Assembly: GCF_026683955.1 (NCBI RefSeq)
Contig: NZ_CP113343.1
Span: 3,658,001 to 3,722,000 of the forward strand
Length of the DNA stretch: 64,000 nt
Reading direction: 5' to 3'
Origin: Arthrobacter sp. MMS18-M83
Lineage (GTDB): Bacteria > Actinomycetota > Actinomycetes > Actinomycetales > Micrococcaceae
Shown here piece after piece: positions 37,677 through 45,947 of the stretch. Below the pieces are notes generated by a model that did no database searches, was not told where the DNA came from, and saw only the letters and a list, made by a program, of their open reading frames with translations. Both the position numbers and the translations under genes were made by a program. How positions within the stretch are numbered: position 1 is the stretch's first letter; each line of letters begins with the position of its first letter.

Positions 37677-39179
37677 ATGCCGTTAACTCGCGACACCTCA
37701 GAATCCCCGGTTCCCGGGCTCACATCCCCGGTTCCCGGGCTCACATGCCCGGTCACCGGCGCACAGCTCCCGCCTGACTCGCCCTTGGCTGCGGCATTCG
37801 GGGCCGAATCCACCGCGGCTGCGCCCATCACTGGACAGGGATCCCCCACCACAGCGGATTCCGCAGCCGAGGCACGCGGCGACGTGGTGAGCACCGAAGA
37901 TCAGGATCCGGCGAAGCGGAACGGTCTCGGCACCGAAGCCAACGACGATCCCCAGACGATGCCCGGGGATCTGGCGGTGTTCTACGACCCGCTGTCCTTC
38001 TCGGCGTACGAGAACCCGTACGAACTGTACAAAGTACTGCGCGAGAAAGCTCCGGTCTACTTTAACGAACGCCGCAATCTTTGGGTGGTCTCCCGTTATG
38101 AGGACGTGCGGGAGATTCTGAAGAACCACCAGCAGTTCTCAAGCGCCCTGGGCAACGACATGGACGGTACGCACGATTCATATGGTGCCGGCAATATCGT
38201 GGCCTCCGATCAGCCCGAGCACACCTCCTTGCGCACTGCCGTCAGGCGGGTGTTCGCGGCCCGGGAGATTCTTGAGAAGGAAGATGGCCTCCGCGCTTTC
38301 GCCCGCGAGTTGCTCGGCAGACTCCACGATTCAGGCGGCGGTGACTTCGCCGAGGATGTTGCTCTGCCGCTGGCAATCGCAGGTGCGATCATGCTCGTCG
38401 GTCTGCCGAAAGGGGACGGGCCCTGGATCCATGACCACTTGCTGCAATCGATGGAACGCGTCGTCGGCCAGTACGGCATCCCCGAAGCCGCCGCCGCCTC
38501 CAACATTGAGGCGGAGGAACACATTGCCCGGTGGATGGAGGAACGCTATGAGCGGTTCAGGTCGGGTGAGGAGGACGCCAACTCGTCAGAGGCGATCGCG
38601 CAGATCTATCAGGCAGTTGGCAAGGGCAAGGTCGAATCGCAATATCAGGCTGGGCTTGCCCACCTGATCGAGTCGGCCGCCGTTGATGCGCCATCCGCTC
38701 TGGTCACCAACATCATCACCCACCTCGACAAGTTCCCGGCGTTCCACTCGTATCTTGCGAGCAACCCGGATCGCATCACGGACTTTCTCGAGGAACTGCT
38801 GCGCTATGACGCCCCCGCGCAGAACCTGTGCCGCCAGACAACCGAAGAGGTTTCGGTTGCAAACGTGACCATTCCCAAGGACTCGCGTGTGATGGTGCTA
38901 CTCGCGTCAGCCAACCGCGATGAGAGCGTTTTTGCCCATGCGGACTTCTTTGATATCGACCGTGAAATCACGCCCAAGAACAAGATCATGACGTTTGGCG
39001 AGGGGATTCATGCCTGCATGGGCTCCCCGCTCGCCCGCTTGGTAGGCCGTATTCTGCTCGAAGAACTCGTGCAGGGCCCCGCGATCCGCGTCGTCGGCGT
39101 ACCTGAGCGCTGGGCAAAGCAGATGGTCCGCGGCTTCTCCAAACTCCCGGTCAAGGTCATCGCCGTCGACCAACCTTAA
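37677..39179 (+). CDS. Cytochrome P450
   Basis: Soluble P450 of about 500 residues. The haem-binding motif FGEGIHACMG puts the ligand at Cys447 and the K-helix ExxR reads EELLR near residue 373. The I-helix segment ESAAVDAPSA lacks the usual (A/G)Gx(D/E)T(T/S) threonine, a change also seen in unusual P450s such as P450cin. The first 95 residues form a Pro/Ala/Thr-rich extension containing a tandem PVPGLTS/C repeat. It is divergent from its likely flavodoxin/reductase partners and followed by an aldo/keto reductase and a creatininase-family gene. The substrate is unknown; O-demethylation or hydroxylation of a cyclitol or sugar is proposed. A GTG at 37665 is an alternative start. Confidence 0.93.
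   Translation: MPLTRDTSESPVPGLTSPVPGLTCPVTGAQLPPDSPLAAAFGAESTAAAPITGQGSPTTADSAAEARGDVVSTEDQDPAKRNGLGTEANDDPQTMPGDLAVFYDPLSFSAYENPYELYKVLREKAPVYFNERRNLWVVSRYEDVREILKNHQQFSSALGNDMDGTHDSYGAGNIVASDQPEHTSLRTAVRRVFAAREILEKEDGLRAFARELLGRLHDSGGGDFAEDVALPLAIAGAIMLVGLPKGDGPWIHDHLLQSMERVVGQYGIPEAAAASNIEAEEHIARWMEERYERFRSGEEDANSSEAIAQIYQAVGKGKVESQYQAGLAHLIESAAVDAPSALVTNIITHLDKFPAFHSYLASNPDRITDFLEELLRYDAPAQNLCRQTTEEVSVANVTIPKDSRVMVLLASANRDESVFAHADFFDIDREITPKNKIMTFGEGIHACMGSPLARLVGRILLEELVQGPAIRVVGVPERWAKQMVRGFSKLPVKVIAVDQP
37705..37746 (+). repeat. 21-bp tandem repeat in P450 5' end
   Basis: Two identical in-frame units of CCCCGGTTCCCGGGCTCACAT (37705-37725 and 37726-37746) encode PVPGLTS and PVPGLTC, with a degenerate third unit PVTGAQ. 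Slippage here would lengthen or shorten the N-terminal extension without breaking the frame. Confidence 0.85.
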
Positions 39180-39229
39180 CCCCTTACCCAGCCCTAAGCC
39201 CTGACAAAGAAGACAAGGACCCACAACGC

Positions 39230-40204
39230 ATGGAATATCGCACATTTGGCCGCACGGGATGGAAGGTCAGCGAGATCGCCTTTGGCGGCTGGCAGATCGG
39301 CGGGACGTGGGGTGAGGTCGACGATAATGAATCGGTCCGCACCCTGTTGTACGCCTACGAACAAGGAATCAACTTCGTCGACACCGCCGAACTTTATGGA
39401 GGAGGCCGCAGCGAACGCGTCATTGGTGAATCCCTGCGCCGGTGGAACGGCGACAAGATTTACGTCGCCACCAAGATCCAGCCCGTGCGTTGGCCCGATG
39501 CCGACGAGGACAACCCGGTGATGGCGGGCCGTTACCCCTCCTGGTACCTCCGCGAAGGGGTCGAGAAAGCGCTGCGGAACCTCGGCGTCGAGCGCCTGGA
39601 CCTGCTGCAGCTGCACTGCTGGCTCGACGACGGTACAAGCTCGCTCGATTGGCTCGAGACCCTCAATGAACTTCGCCTCGAAGGCAAAATCGACCAAATC
39701 GGCGTCTCCATCCGCGACTACCGCCCCGACGAGGGAATCGCACTCGCCGAACTCGGCCTCGTCAGCTCCATCCAGGTCATCTTCAACATGTTCGAACAAC
39801 GGCCCGCGGAGGCACTGTTCGCGGCGGCGGCGAAGACCAACACCGCGATCATCGCGCGCGTACCATTCGATTCGGGATCCCTATCGGGCACTTGGACCGA
39901 GGACACCTATGCATCGTGGGAGCCGGGTTCCGTGCCCGCCGAGCTGTTCAGGGGCGAACGCTTCGGTGAAACCTTGAAGAAGGTCAATGAGCTCAAACAA
40001 CTCGTCGAACCGCACTACCCCTCGCTCGCGGAGGCCGCGATGCGCTATTCCCTCAGCGCACCCCAGGTGGCAACCGTGATCCCCGGCATGCGAAATCCAC
40101 GGAATATCGACCGCAATGTTGCTTACTCCGATGGGCGCGGGTTTCCGGCCAGCCTGCTCGATGAGATTGCACCGTTTAACTGGCCCAGGAACTACTACAA
40201 GTGA
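39230..40204 (+). CDS. Aldo/keto reductase
   Basis: NADP-dependent (beta/alpha)8 oxidoreductase of 324 residues. The catalytic tetrad can be placed: Asp and Tyr in FVDTAELYGGG, Lys in YVATKIQ and His in LLQLHCW. It begins 50 bases after the P450 stop and overlaps the creatininase-family gene (GTGA), so all three form one operon. It may oxidise or reduce the P450 product, for example a keto-sugar or keto-cyclitol. Confidence 0.9.
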   Translation: MEYRTFGRTGWKVSEIAFGGWQIGGTWGEVDDNESVRTLLYAYEQGINFVDTAELYGGGRSERVIGESLRRWNGDKIYVATKIQPVRWPDADEDNPVMAGRYPSWYLREGVEKALRNLGVERLDLLQLHCWLDDGTSSLDWLETLNELRLEGKIDQIGVSIRDYRPDEGIALAELGLVSSIQVIFNMFEQRPAEALFAAAAKTNTAIIARVPFDSGSLSGTWTEDTYASWEPGSVPAELFRGERFGETLKKVNELKQLVEPHYPSLAEAAMRYSLSAPQVATVIPGMRNPRNIDRNVAYSDGRGFPASLLDEIAPFNWPRNYYK

Positions 40205-40938
40205 TCCAGTACCCACACGTACAGGCCGAGCTGCTCTCGGCCGCTGAACTTGAACACGCGGTGGGCAGCAAGCCGATCGCGTACGTTCCGCTCGGGGCAT
40301 ATGAGTTTCATGGGCCCCACTTGCCCATGGGTCTGGACGCGCTGAACGCCCACGGCGTCTGCCGCGTTGCGGCAGCCCGGAGCGGCGGCATCGTGCTGCC
40401 GCCCCTGTACTACGGCACGGGCGGCGGTCACATGGAGTACCCGTGGACCATCATGATCGCCGAGCAGGAGCCGATCCGGACGCTGTTGAACACGACGCTG
40501 GGGCGACTGCAGGACTTCGGTGTCCGGCTCGCGGTGCTGTTCAGCGGGCACTTCGCCGACGAGCAGCTTGAGATGATCGAACGTCTCGAGGCTGAATGGA
40601 ACGACGCCGGCAACGCGATGCGTGTGATCGCAAGGGCGGTGAATATGCCGCTCGGTGCGGGCCTGCCCGTACCTGATCATGCCGGGGTGTTCGAGAGTTC
40701 ATTGCTGTCGAACTTTGCACCTGAACTCGTCCATATCGACCGGCTGCCCTCCATCGAGGACGCGCCGTCGGCGGACCCCGGCGGGGACGAGAGCGGGCCG
40801 CACCGGCACGAGCCGCAGCATCCGCTCCGGGGAGTCTTCGGCGCTGACCCGCGTCGTCTCGACCCTGCTCAAAACCTGCGCTTGCTCGACGCCCTGGTCA
40901 GCCGGCTCGTCGCAGATGTGAACGAGGCATCTGCCTAG
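40201..40938 (+). CDS. Creatininase-family metal-dependent hydrolase
   Basis: A 245-residue member of the creatininase superfamily. Metal-site residues are visible in YEFHGPHLPMGLDALNAHG (Glu, His, Asp, His), LFSGHFADEQ and DHAGVFESS. Known members include creatinine amidohydrolase, MftE and, from memory, the Thermotoga diketo-inositol hydrolase IolN. An IolN-like role opening an oxidised cyclitol ring would fit the P450/AKR neighbours and the inositol genes nearby; this is inference. The GTG start overlaps the AKR stop. Confidence 0.82.
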   Translation: MIQYPHVQAELLSAAELEHAVGSKPIAYVPLGAYEFHGPHLPMGLDALNAHGVCRVAAARSGGIVLPPLYYGTGGGHMEYPWTIMIAEQEPIRTLLNTTLGRLQDFGVRLAVLFSGHFADEQLEMIERLEAEWNDAGNAMRVIARAVNMPLGAGLPVPDHAGVFESSLLSNFAPELVHIDRLPSIEDAPSADPGGDESGPHRHEPQHPLRGVFGADPRRLDPAQNLRLLDALVSRLVADVNEASA

Positions 40939-40957
40939 GCCGCCGGTCAAAGCCGGG

Positions 40958-41012
40958 ACTGCACCGCCGAAGCCGGATTTCGACTCCATGAATCCGGTTT
41001 CGGCGGTGCAGT
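40958..41012 (+). terminator. Strong hairpin after P450 operon
   Basis: 22-base arms (40958-40979 and 40991-41012) starting ACTGCACCGCCGAA, pairing fully apart from one G-U wobble, around an 11-base loop. There is no T-run, as is common for actinobacterial terminators. It sits 20 bases after the creatininase-family stop. Confidence 0.7.
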
Positions 41013-41431
41013 TCGTTCCGGGGCAGTCGCGGACTTCAGAGGAGAGGTCCGCTGAGAGCCACTGCCACACTTTCGGCACGAGGCGGCTCCAGAGCACCGA
41101 ACGGGTCACAGTATGGTGCCGGTACCTGTAGCCGGAGCCGGGGCGAATTTTGGAATCGCGCCAGTACTCGGCGCCAGTGACTGACAAGGTTCTTCCCGAA
41201 GGGCGTCCTGATTGGGCTTGAGCACACGGACATGTCGTTCGCCGGGCCGGCCACGGAATCCGCGTCGCATCCCGTCACCGCTAAGTTACCGGCCCGGGCC
41301 TGAGACTGAACCTCTAGCCCGGAGCCCCGCCTGACGACGGCTACCCCGCATGCTTGTTCCCCTGCAAAGCACCCAAGGTGTGTCCACAGCCGCCGACTAG
41401 ACCCATTCAGATCGGACAGGACGAGACGTCC
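41013..41431. other. Intergenic region, no gene recognised
   Basis: About 420 bases between the operon hairpin and the broken FUSC-like gene. No supported gene, repeat or operator was seen. Confidence 0.4.
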
Positions 41432-42324
41432 GTGCAGTCCCTATTGCACCACATCCGCTCCCTGCACAGCTTTGCTCCAGCGGACCACGATCACGTCTTG
41501 GCTTGGTGTGTGGCGTTAGGTGTGGCGCTGCCATCCCTGGTACTTCTGGTCTTAGGACGCCCGGACCTCATCATCTACAGCGCCTTCGGCGCCCTGGCCG
41601 GAATGTACGGTCGCTCGGAGCCGCACCAGCTCAGGCTCCAACACCAAGGCCAGGCGGCCTTCCTGATCCTCTCCGGGATAGGGGTGGGAGTCTTCTCTCC
41701 GTCAACCACATTCATTTCTGGGCGTTTGTGATCACTGAGGCCGTTCTCGCCGGCGTCGGATCACTCTTCTCTGACAAGGGTGGGACTCAAACCCAACGGC
41801 CCCTTCTTCGGGATCCTGGCCTTGGGCGCCTGCGCCTCCATGCGGGCCGCTACGTGACCGCGGTGGGGACTGCCGGATCGATGGCGGCCCTCAGCGGAAG
41901 CGGCCACGCCCACTGGGCAATGGCCGCAGCAGCCGTACCCCTTGCGGACGGCGACATGCCCAACAGCATCTACCGGGGGATCCATCGCATTGTCGGCACA
42001 CTCGGGGGCCTGGTCGTGGTCGCAATAGTGCTGTTCCCGTGGGAATTGTCGCTACTCAAGGCTTTCCCCGGCTATGAAGCCGCGATCTTGGCCCTTCTGG
42101 TGATCGTCCTTCAATTCACTACGGAACTGTTCATGGCCAGGCACTATGGCCTTGCCATGGTTTCCTTCACACCCGTGATCCTGATCGTGACCCAACTCGC
42201 GGCGCCCTCCGACCCCCACGTACTTGTCGCCGAGCGTGCCGTCGAAACCTTGCTAGGAGCCGTCATCGGGATCCTCACAGTGGTGCTGATCCACGGCTGG
42301 CGGCGACCCGCTTCCGGAATGTGA
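41432..42324 (+). pseudogene. FUSC-like membrane transporter, frameshifted
   Basis: Remains of a multi-pass membrane protein of the FUSC / aromatic-acid exporter type. From the GTG at 41432 the frame runs through ALGVALPSLVLLVLGRP and then shifts near 41700 to continue as FWAFVITEAVLAGVGSLF. Between about 41775 and 41865 another frame is the sensible one (VGLKPNGPFFGILALGACAS). The last frame continues with YRGIHRIVGTLGGLVVVAIVLF to the stop. At least three frame changes make it non-functional. Confidence 0.75.
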
Positions 42325-42493
42325 GCCCCGGAGTCAGCCGGTAATCCGCCCTCACGCACGGCGCCTACTACTCCAGACGTCCCCGGGTGGGCTTGCCATC
42401 AGTTATGCCGGCAGCAGCCGGGTAGCCGCAGTCAGGACATGGTGCTTGCCCGGATGGAGACACTCTCGCGGGTGGCCCGGGGAAATGTGGCGG

Positions 42494-43216
42494 CTAAAAC
42501 GTGACTTCGAATTCATAGTGGCTGGCGAGAAAGGAATACCTGCCAAAGCCGACCGGGTTACCGATCTCGTCGAAGACAGTCCGCTCAAGCACAATCAGTG
42601 GCGCTCCCGCGTCGACCTTTAGTGCTTGAGCAATGCCGACGTTCGCGCCCACTGCTTTGATCTCGTGCGACGCCACGCTTACTTTTCCTTGCACATAAAC
42701 GAGCATCGCTTCGGTGCCGTCTTCATAGGAGCTGGAGGGGTAGTGAGATCCGGCTTCGCTAAAGTTGTAGTCCTCAAAGATTGCGGTAGGCCTATCACTA
42801 ATCATCTCCAGGCGGACCATGCACCACACGCGCCCCCCACTCGTCAGGCGAAGGCGTTCTTCCACGATCCGATCAGGGACCGTCTCACGGACGGACACGA
42901 CCGAATGCGCCGGCTGGTTCGCCCTTTGTTCAATATGGCGGACAACGCGGAAGGCGCGTGAGCTGACTTTGCCTGCGACAAAGGTGCCGAGACCAGGCTT
43001 TCGGAGGAGAACGCCCTCTGAGCTAAGAATTTCCATTGCTCGACGCACAGTGTTAAGTGAGACATGGAAATCCTTGGCCAGACGTAGTTCTGGTCCGATG
43101 ATGCTGCCTTCTTGAAAAGATCCCGATTGGACGGCGGTCCTGATCCGCTCGGCTAGCTGGTGATACAGCGGAACGGGCGAGGCGGCATCCACGGGGAGCA
43201 GACCGGGAGTTAGCAC
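42494..43216 (-). CDS. GntR-family (HutC/UTRA) regulator
   Basis: A 240-residue regulator. An N-terminal winged helix (PLYHQLAERIRTAVQSG, ELRLAKDFHVSLNTVRRAMEIL) and a C-terminal UTRA ligand-binding domain are visible. It is upstream of and divergent from the iolC operon, about 790 bases away, and a second GntR of the same class is at 52590. Probably senses an inositol-pathway intermediate or controls a lost neighbour. Confidence 0.9.
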   Translation of the reverse strand: MLTPGLLPVDAASPVPLYHQLAERIRTAVQSGSFQEGSIIGPELRLAKDFHVSLNTVRRAMEILSSEGVLLRKPGLGTFVAGKVSSRAFRVVRHIEQRANQPAHSVVSVRETVPDRIVEERLRLTSGGRVWCMVRLEMISDRPTAIFEDYNFSEAGSHYPSSSYEDGTEAMLVYVQGKVSVASHEIKAVGANVGIAQALKVDAGAPLIVLERTVFDEIGNPVGFGRYSFLASHYEFEVTF

Positions 43217-44009
43217 AGGATCATGTCCCGATGCCTTTGGGGGTTGGTACCTGCTTCAGGCAAGACCCCAAGGCTTCCATCGCGGTGACCGGGCTCGCGC
43301 CCGCTAAGCAACCCCAGGAGACGCAAAAGTGGGCGGTCCGCCGTCTGTGCCCGGGCGCCCTCCAGCCTTACTCGCAAGCCAACCCACTTTCGCTTCAGAC
43401 AGATTTCCGGGGCCCGGTGAAGTCGAGGAGCTGATTCTTTACTTCTGGGGGAGGACTCGCCGAAGCGGAAGTCTCCTCGATCCGCTCGAAGCAGGTCGCT
43501 CATAGATTCGGGGGCCTGAAATGACTACAGACTAGCACGTGCAAGGTCTTGGGTGAATGGGGTATTCAATAAACCCTCTCGGGTCCAAAGGGCGACGCCA
43601 GGCTCCATTGCGCCCTCCTTGCGGCGCCATAAAGCAACACCCTCTGGTGACGGGTAGAGGTCACTTGGTACCCGGGGCCCCGCCGGATTCCAAGGCCTGG
43701 ATTGGTAGATCCGTCAATGCCCGACCAGGCGCCTCACAAAACCGGCACGTGCCAGAAACTTTTGCAGAACCCCTTGCGCTTGCCAGCCCGGAGGCGTAGA
43801 AATGTCCTGACAATAAGTCTTAATTACAGTTCATCGAAGAGCGTCAGAACATCCCCCTTACCGGGAACGTACGGCCTTCCTGCACGGGACAGCGCAGTCC
43901 TCCACGGATGCGATGAGGCCCTTCGGACCGATTCAAGGCTCCCGTCCCAACCCGAAAGACATTCCACCCCATGCGCCACGCCGACACTATAGAAAGGTCC
44001 GCGATCACC
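43217..44009. other. Promoter region of the iolC operon
   Basis: About 790 bases between the divergent GntR gene and iolC, containing one near-perfect LacI-type palindrome (43532-43545) and a weaker GGCACGTGCC (43744-43753). Only short, unconvincing open frames. Confidence 0.5.
43532..43545. promoter_or_regulatory. LacI-type operator upstream of iol operon
   Basis: CTAGCACGTGCAAG, one mismatch from the perfect P450-region operator. A half-conserved palindrome GGCACGTGCC lies at 43744-43753. This links the inositol operon with the P450 promoter and the 55.4-kb promoter as possible members of one regulon. Confidence 0.6.
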
Positions 44010-45035
44010 GTGACCCACGAACTGCTCACCATCGGGCGCATCAGCGTTGATATCTACCCGAACGACATCGGTGTGGGGCTGGAGGATGTGCAGTCCTTCG
44101 GGAAGTATCTTGGCGGTTCGCCGTCCAATGTGGCTGTTGCCGCTGCCCGCCACGGTCGCCGTTCCGGCGTGATTACGCGCACGGGTGATGACCCTTTCGG
44201 CATTTACCTGCACCGCGAGCTGCGCAAGTTCAAGGTCGACGACGCGTTTGTCACCGCGGTGCCGGGCCTTCAGACCCCTGCCACGTTCTGCGCGATCCAG
44301 CCTCCGCACGACTTCCCGTTGTATTTCTACGGACGGTTCCCGACGGCGCCGGACCTGCAGATCAAGGCCGAGGAACTGGACTTGGCTGCCATCAAGGACG
44401 CCGGCATCTTCTGGTCTACCGTGACCGGTCTCTGCCAGGAACCGAGCCGTTCCGCCCACATCGCAGCGCATGAAGCCAGGCCGCGCACAGGCCTGAAGGA
44501 GGGCCAGTACACCATCCTGGACCTGGATTACCGGCCGATGTTCTGGGCTTCCGAGGACGAGGCCCGGGCCGAGGTTGCCAAGATCCTGCCGCACGTCACG
44601 GTGGCCATCGGCAATGACAAGGAATGTGCCGTCGCCGTGGGCGAGGGAACTCCGGACGAGCAGGCCGACCGCCTGCTGGCGGCCGGTGTCGAGATCGCGG
44701 TCGTCAAGCTCGGTCCCGAAGGTGTGATGGCCAAGACCCGTACCGAACGCGTTGTCTCGGCTCCGGTCCCCGTGGAGACTGTCAATGGCCTGGGTGCCGG
44801 CGATTCGTTCGGGGGTGCCTTCTGCCACGGACTGTTGTCCGGCTGGCCTTTGGCCCAGGTCTTGGACTACGCCAACGCCGCGGGGGCGATTGTCGCCTCC
44901 CGGCTTTCTTGCGCCGACGCGATGCCGACGCCAGGGGAAGTCACCTCGTTGCTCGCCGAACGCGGCCGCCTGACCCCGGCCGGCACCGAAGCAGCAGCTT
45001 CCCACGCAGCAGTTTCCGAAGGAGCAACACGTTGA
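44010..45035 (+). CDS. iolC: 5-dehydro-2-deoxygluconokinase
   Basis: PfkB-family kinase phosphorylating 5-dehydro-2-deoxy-D-gluconate in myo-inositol breakdown. N-terminal TIGRISVDIYPND and KYLGGSPSNVAVAAARHG, and the C-terminal catalytic motif NGLGAGDSFGGAF (anion hole and Asp base), identify IolC. The GTG at 44010 gives the usual N-terminus THELLTIG; an in-frame ATG at 43971 is an alternative. The stop overlaps the TTG start of the aldolase gene. Confidence 0.93.
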   Translation: MTHELLTIGRISVDIYPNDIGVGLEDVQSFGKYLGGSPSNVAVAAARHGRRSGVITRTGDDPFGIYLHRELRKFKVDDAFVTAVPGLQTPATFCAIQPPHDFPLYFYGRFPTAPDLQIKAEELDLAAIKDAGIFWSTVTGLCQEPSRSAHIAAHEARPRTGLKEGQYTILDLDYRPMFWASEDEARAEVAKILPHVTVAIGNDKECAVAVGEGTPDEQADRLLAAGVEIAVVKLGPEGVMAKTRTERVVSAPVPVETVNGLGAGDSFGGAFCHGLLSGWPLAQVLDYANAAGAIVASRLSCADAMPTPGEVTSLLAERGRLTPAGTEAAASHAAVSEGATR

Positions 45036-45943
45036 GCTTCAATGATGACCCCCGCCGTTACGAGCACCTGAGTGCCATTCGGCTTGAAGATCCCGACGCC
45101 GTTGCCCGCGCCGCCGCTGCACGTCGCCGCCACCCGGGGCTGAAGTACGGGACGCAGAACTTCATCGTCGCGGCCGACCACCCGGCCCGCGGCGCCCTCA
45201 GCGTCGGTGCCGATCCGGTGGCCATGGCGGATCGCCGGACCCTGCTGGACCGTTTGCAGATCGCTTTGGCCAATCCCGCCGTCGACGGCGTGCTCGCGAG
45301 CCCGGACATCCTGGATGACCTGCTCCTGCTGGGTGCGCTCGAGGGCAAGCTCGTCTTCGGTTCGATGAACCGCGGCGGCCTCGCGGGGCTGGTCAACGAA
45401 ATCGACGACCGCTTCACGGGCCACACCGCGGCTGCCCTGGATGCCCTTGGCGCCGATGGCGGCAAGATGCTCACCCGCATCTGCCTCGGGGATCCGGACA
45501 CGGCGTCGATCCTGGAAGCCACGGCCAAGGCGGTGGATTCCCTCGCAGCGCGCAAGCTCATTGCGATGGTGGAGCCCTTCCTGTCCGTCCGGGAGGCAAA
45601 CGGCAAGGTCCGTAACGACCTTTCCCCTGACTCCGTGATCAAGTCGGTCGCAATTGCGCAGGGCCTGGGTTCCACGAGCGCCTACACGTGGATGAAGCTG
45701 CCTGTCGTGGCCGAGATGGAACGTGTCATGGCGGCCACCACGCTGCCCACGGTTCTGTTGGGCGGGGATCCGGACGCAGGCCAGGATGAGGTCTTCGCCA
45801 GTTGGCAGGCCGCGCTTGCCTTGCCCGGGGTCCAAGGCTTGACCGTGGGACGGACCCTTTTGTATCCGGCCGACGGAGACGTGGCCGGTGCAGTGGCCAC
45901 GGCCGCCTCGCTGCTGAAGTCACCTGCGAAAGTATCGGAATAG
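45032..45943 (+). CDS. Cgl0158-type class I aldolase (probable IolJ role)
   Basis: A (beta/alpha)8-barrel aldolase of about 303 residues. Such proteins regularly sit between iolC and iolB/iolD in actinobacteria and are often annotated as deoxyribose-phosphate aldolase. It probably cleaves 6-phospho-5-dehydro-2-deoxygluconate to malonate semialdehyde and dihydroxyacetone phosphate. FIVAADHPARGAL and the Lys in AARKLIAMVEPFL fit the family. The TTG start overlaps the iolC stop (TTGA); iolD follows 4 bases after its stop. Confidence 0.8.
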   Translation: MSFNDDPRRYEHLSAIRLEDPDAVARAAAARRRHPGLKYGTQNFIVAADHPARGALSVGADPVAMADRRTLLDRLQIALANPAVDGVLASPDILDDLLLLGALEGKLVFGSMNRGGLAGLVNEIDDRFTGHTAAALDALGADGGKMLTRICLGDPDTASILEATAKAVDSLAARKLIAMVEPFLSVREANGKVRNDLSPDSVIKSVAIAQGLGSTSAYTWMKLPVVAEMERVMAATTLPTVLLGGDPDAGQDEVFASWQAALALPGVQGLTVGRTLLYPADGDVAGAVATAASLLKSPAKVSE

Positions 45944-45947
45944 ACCC

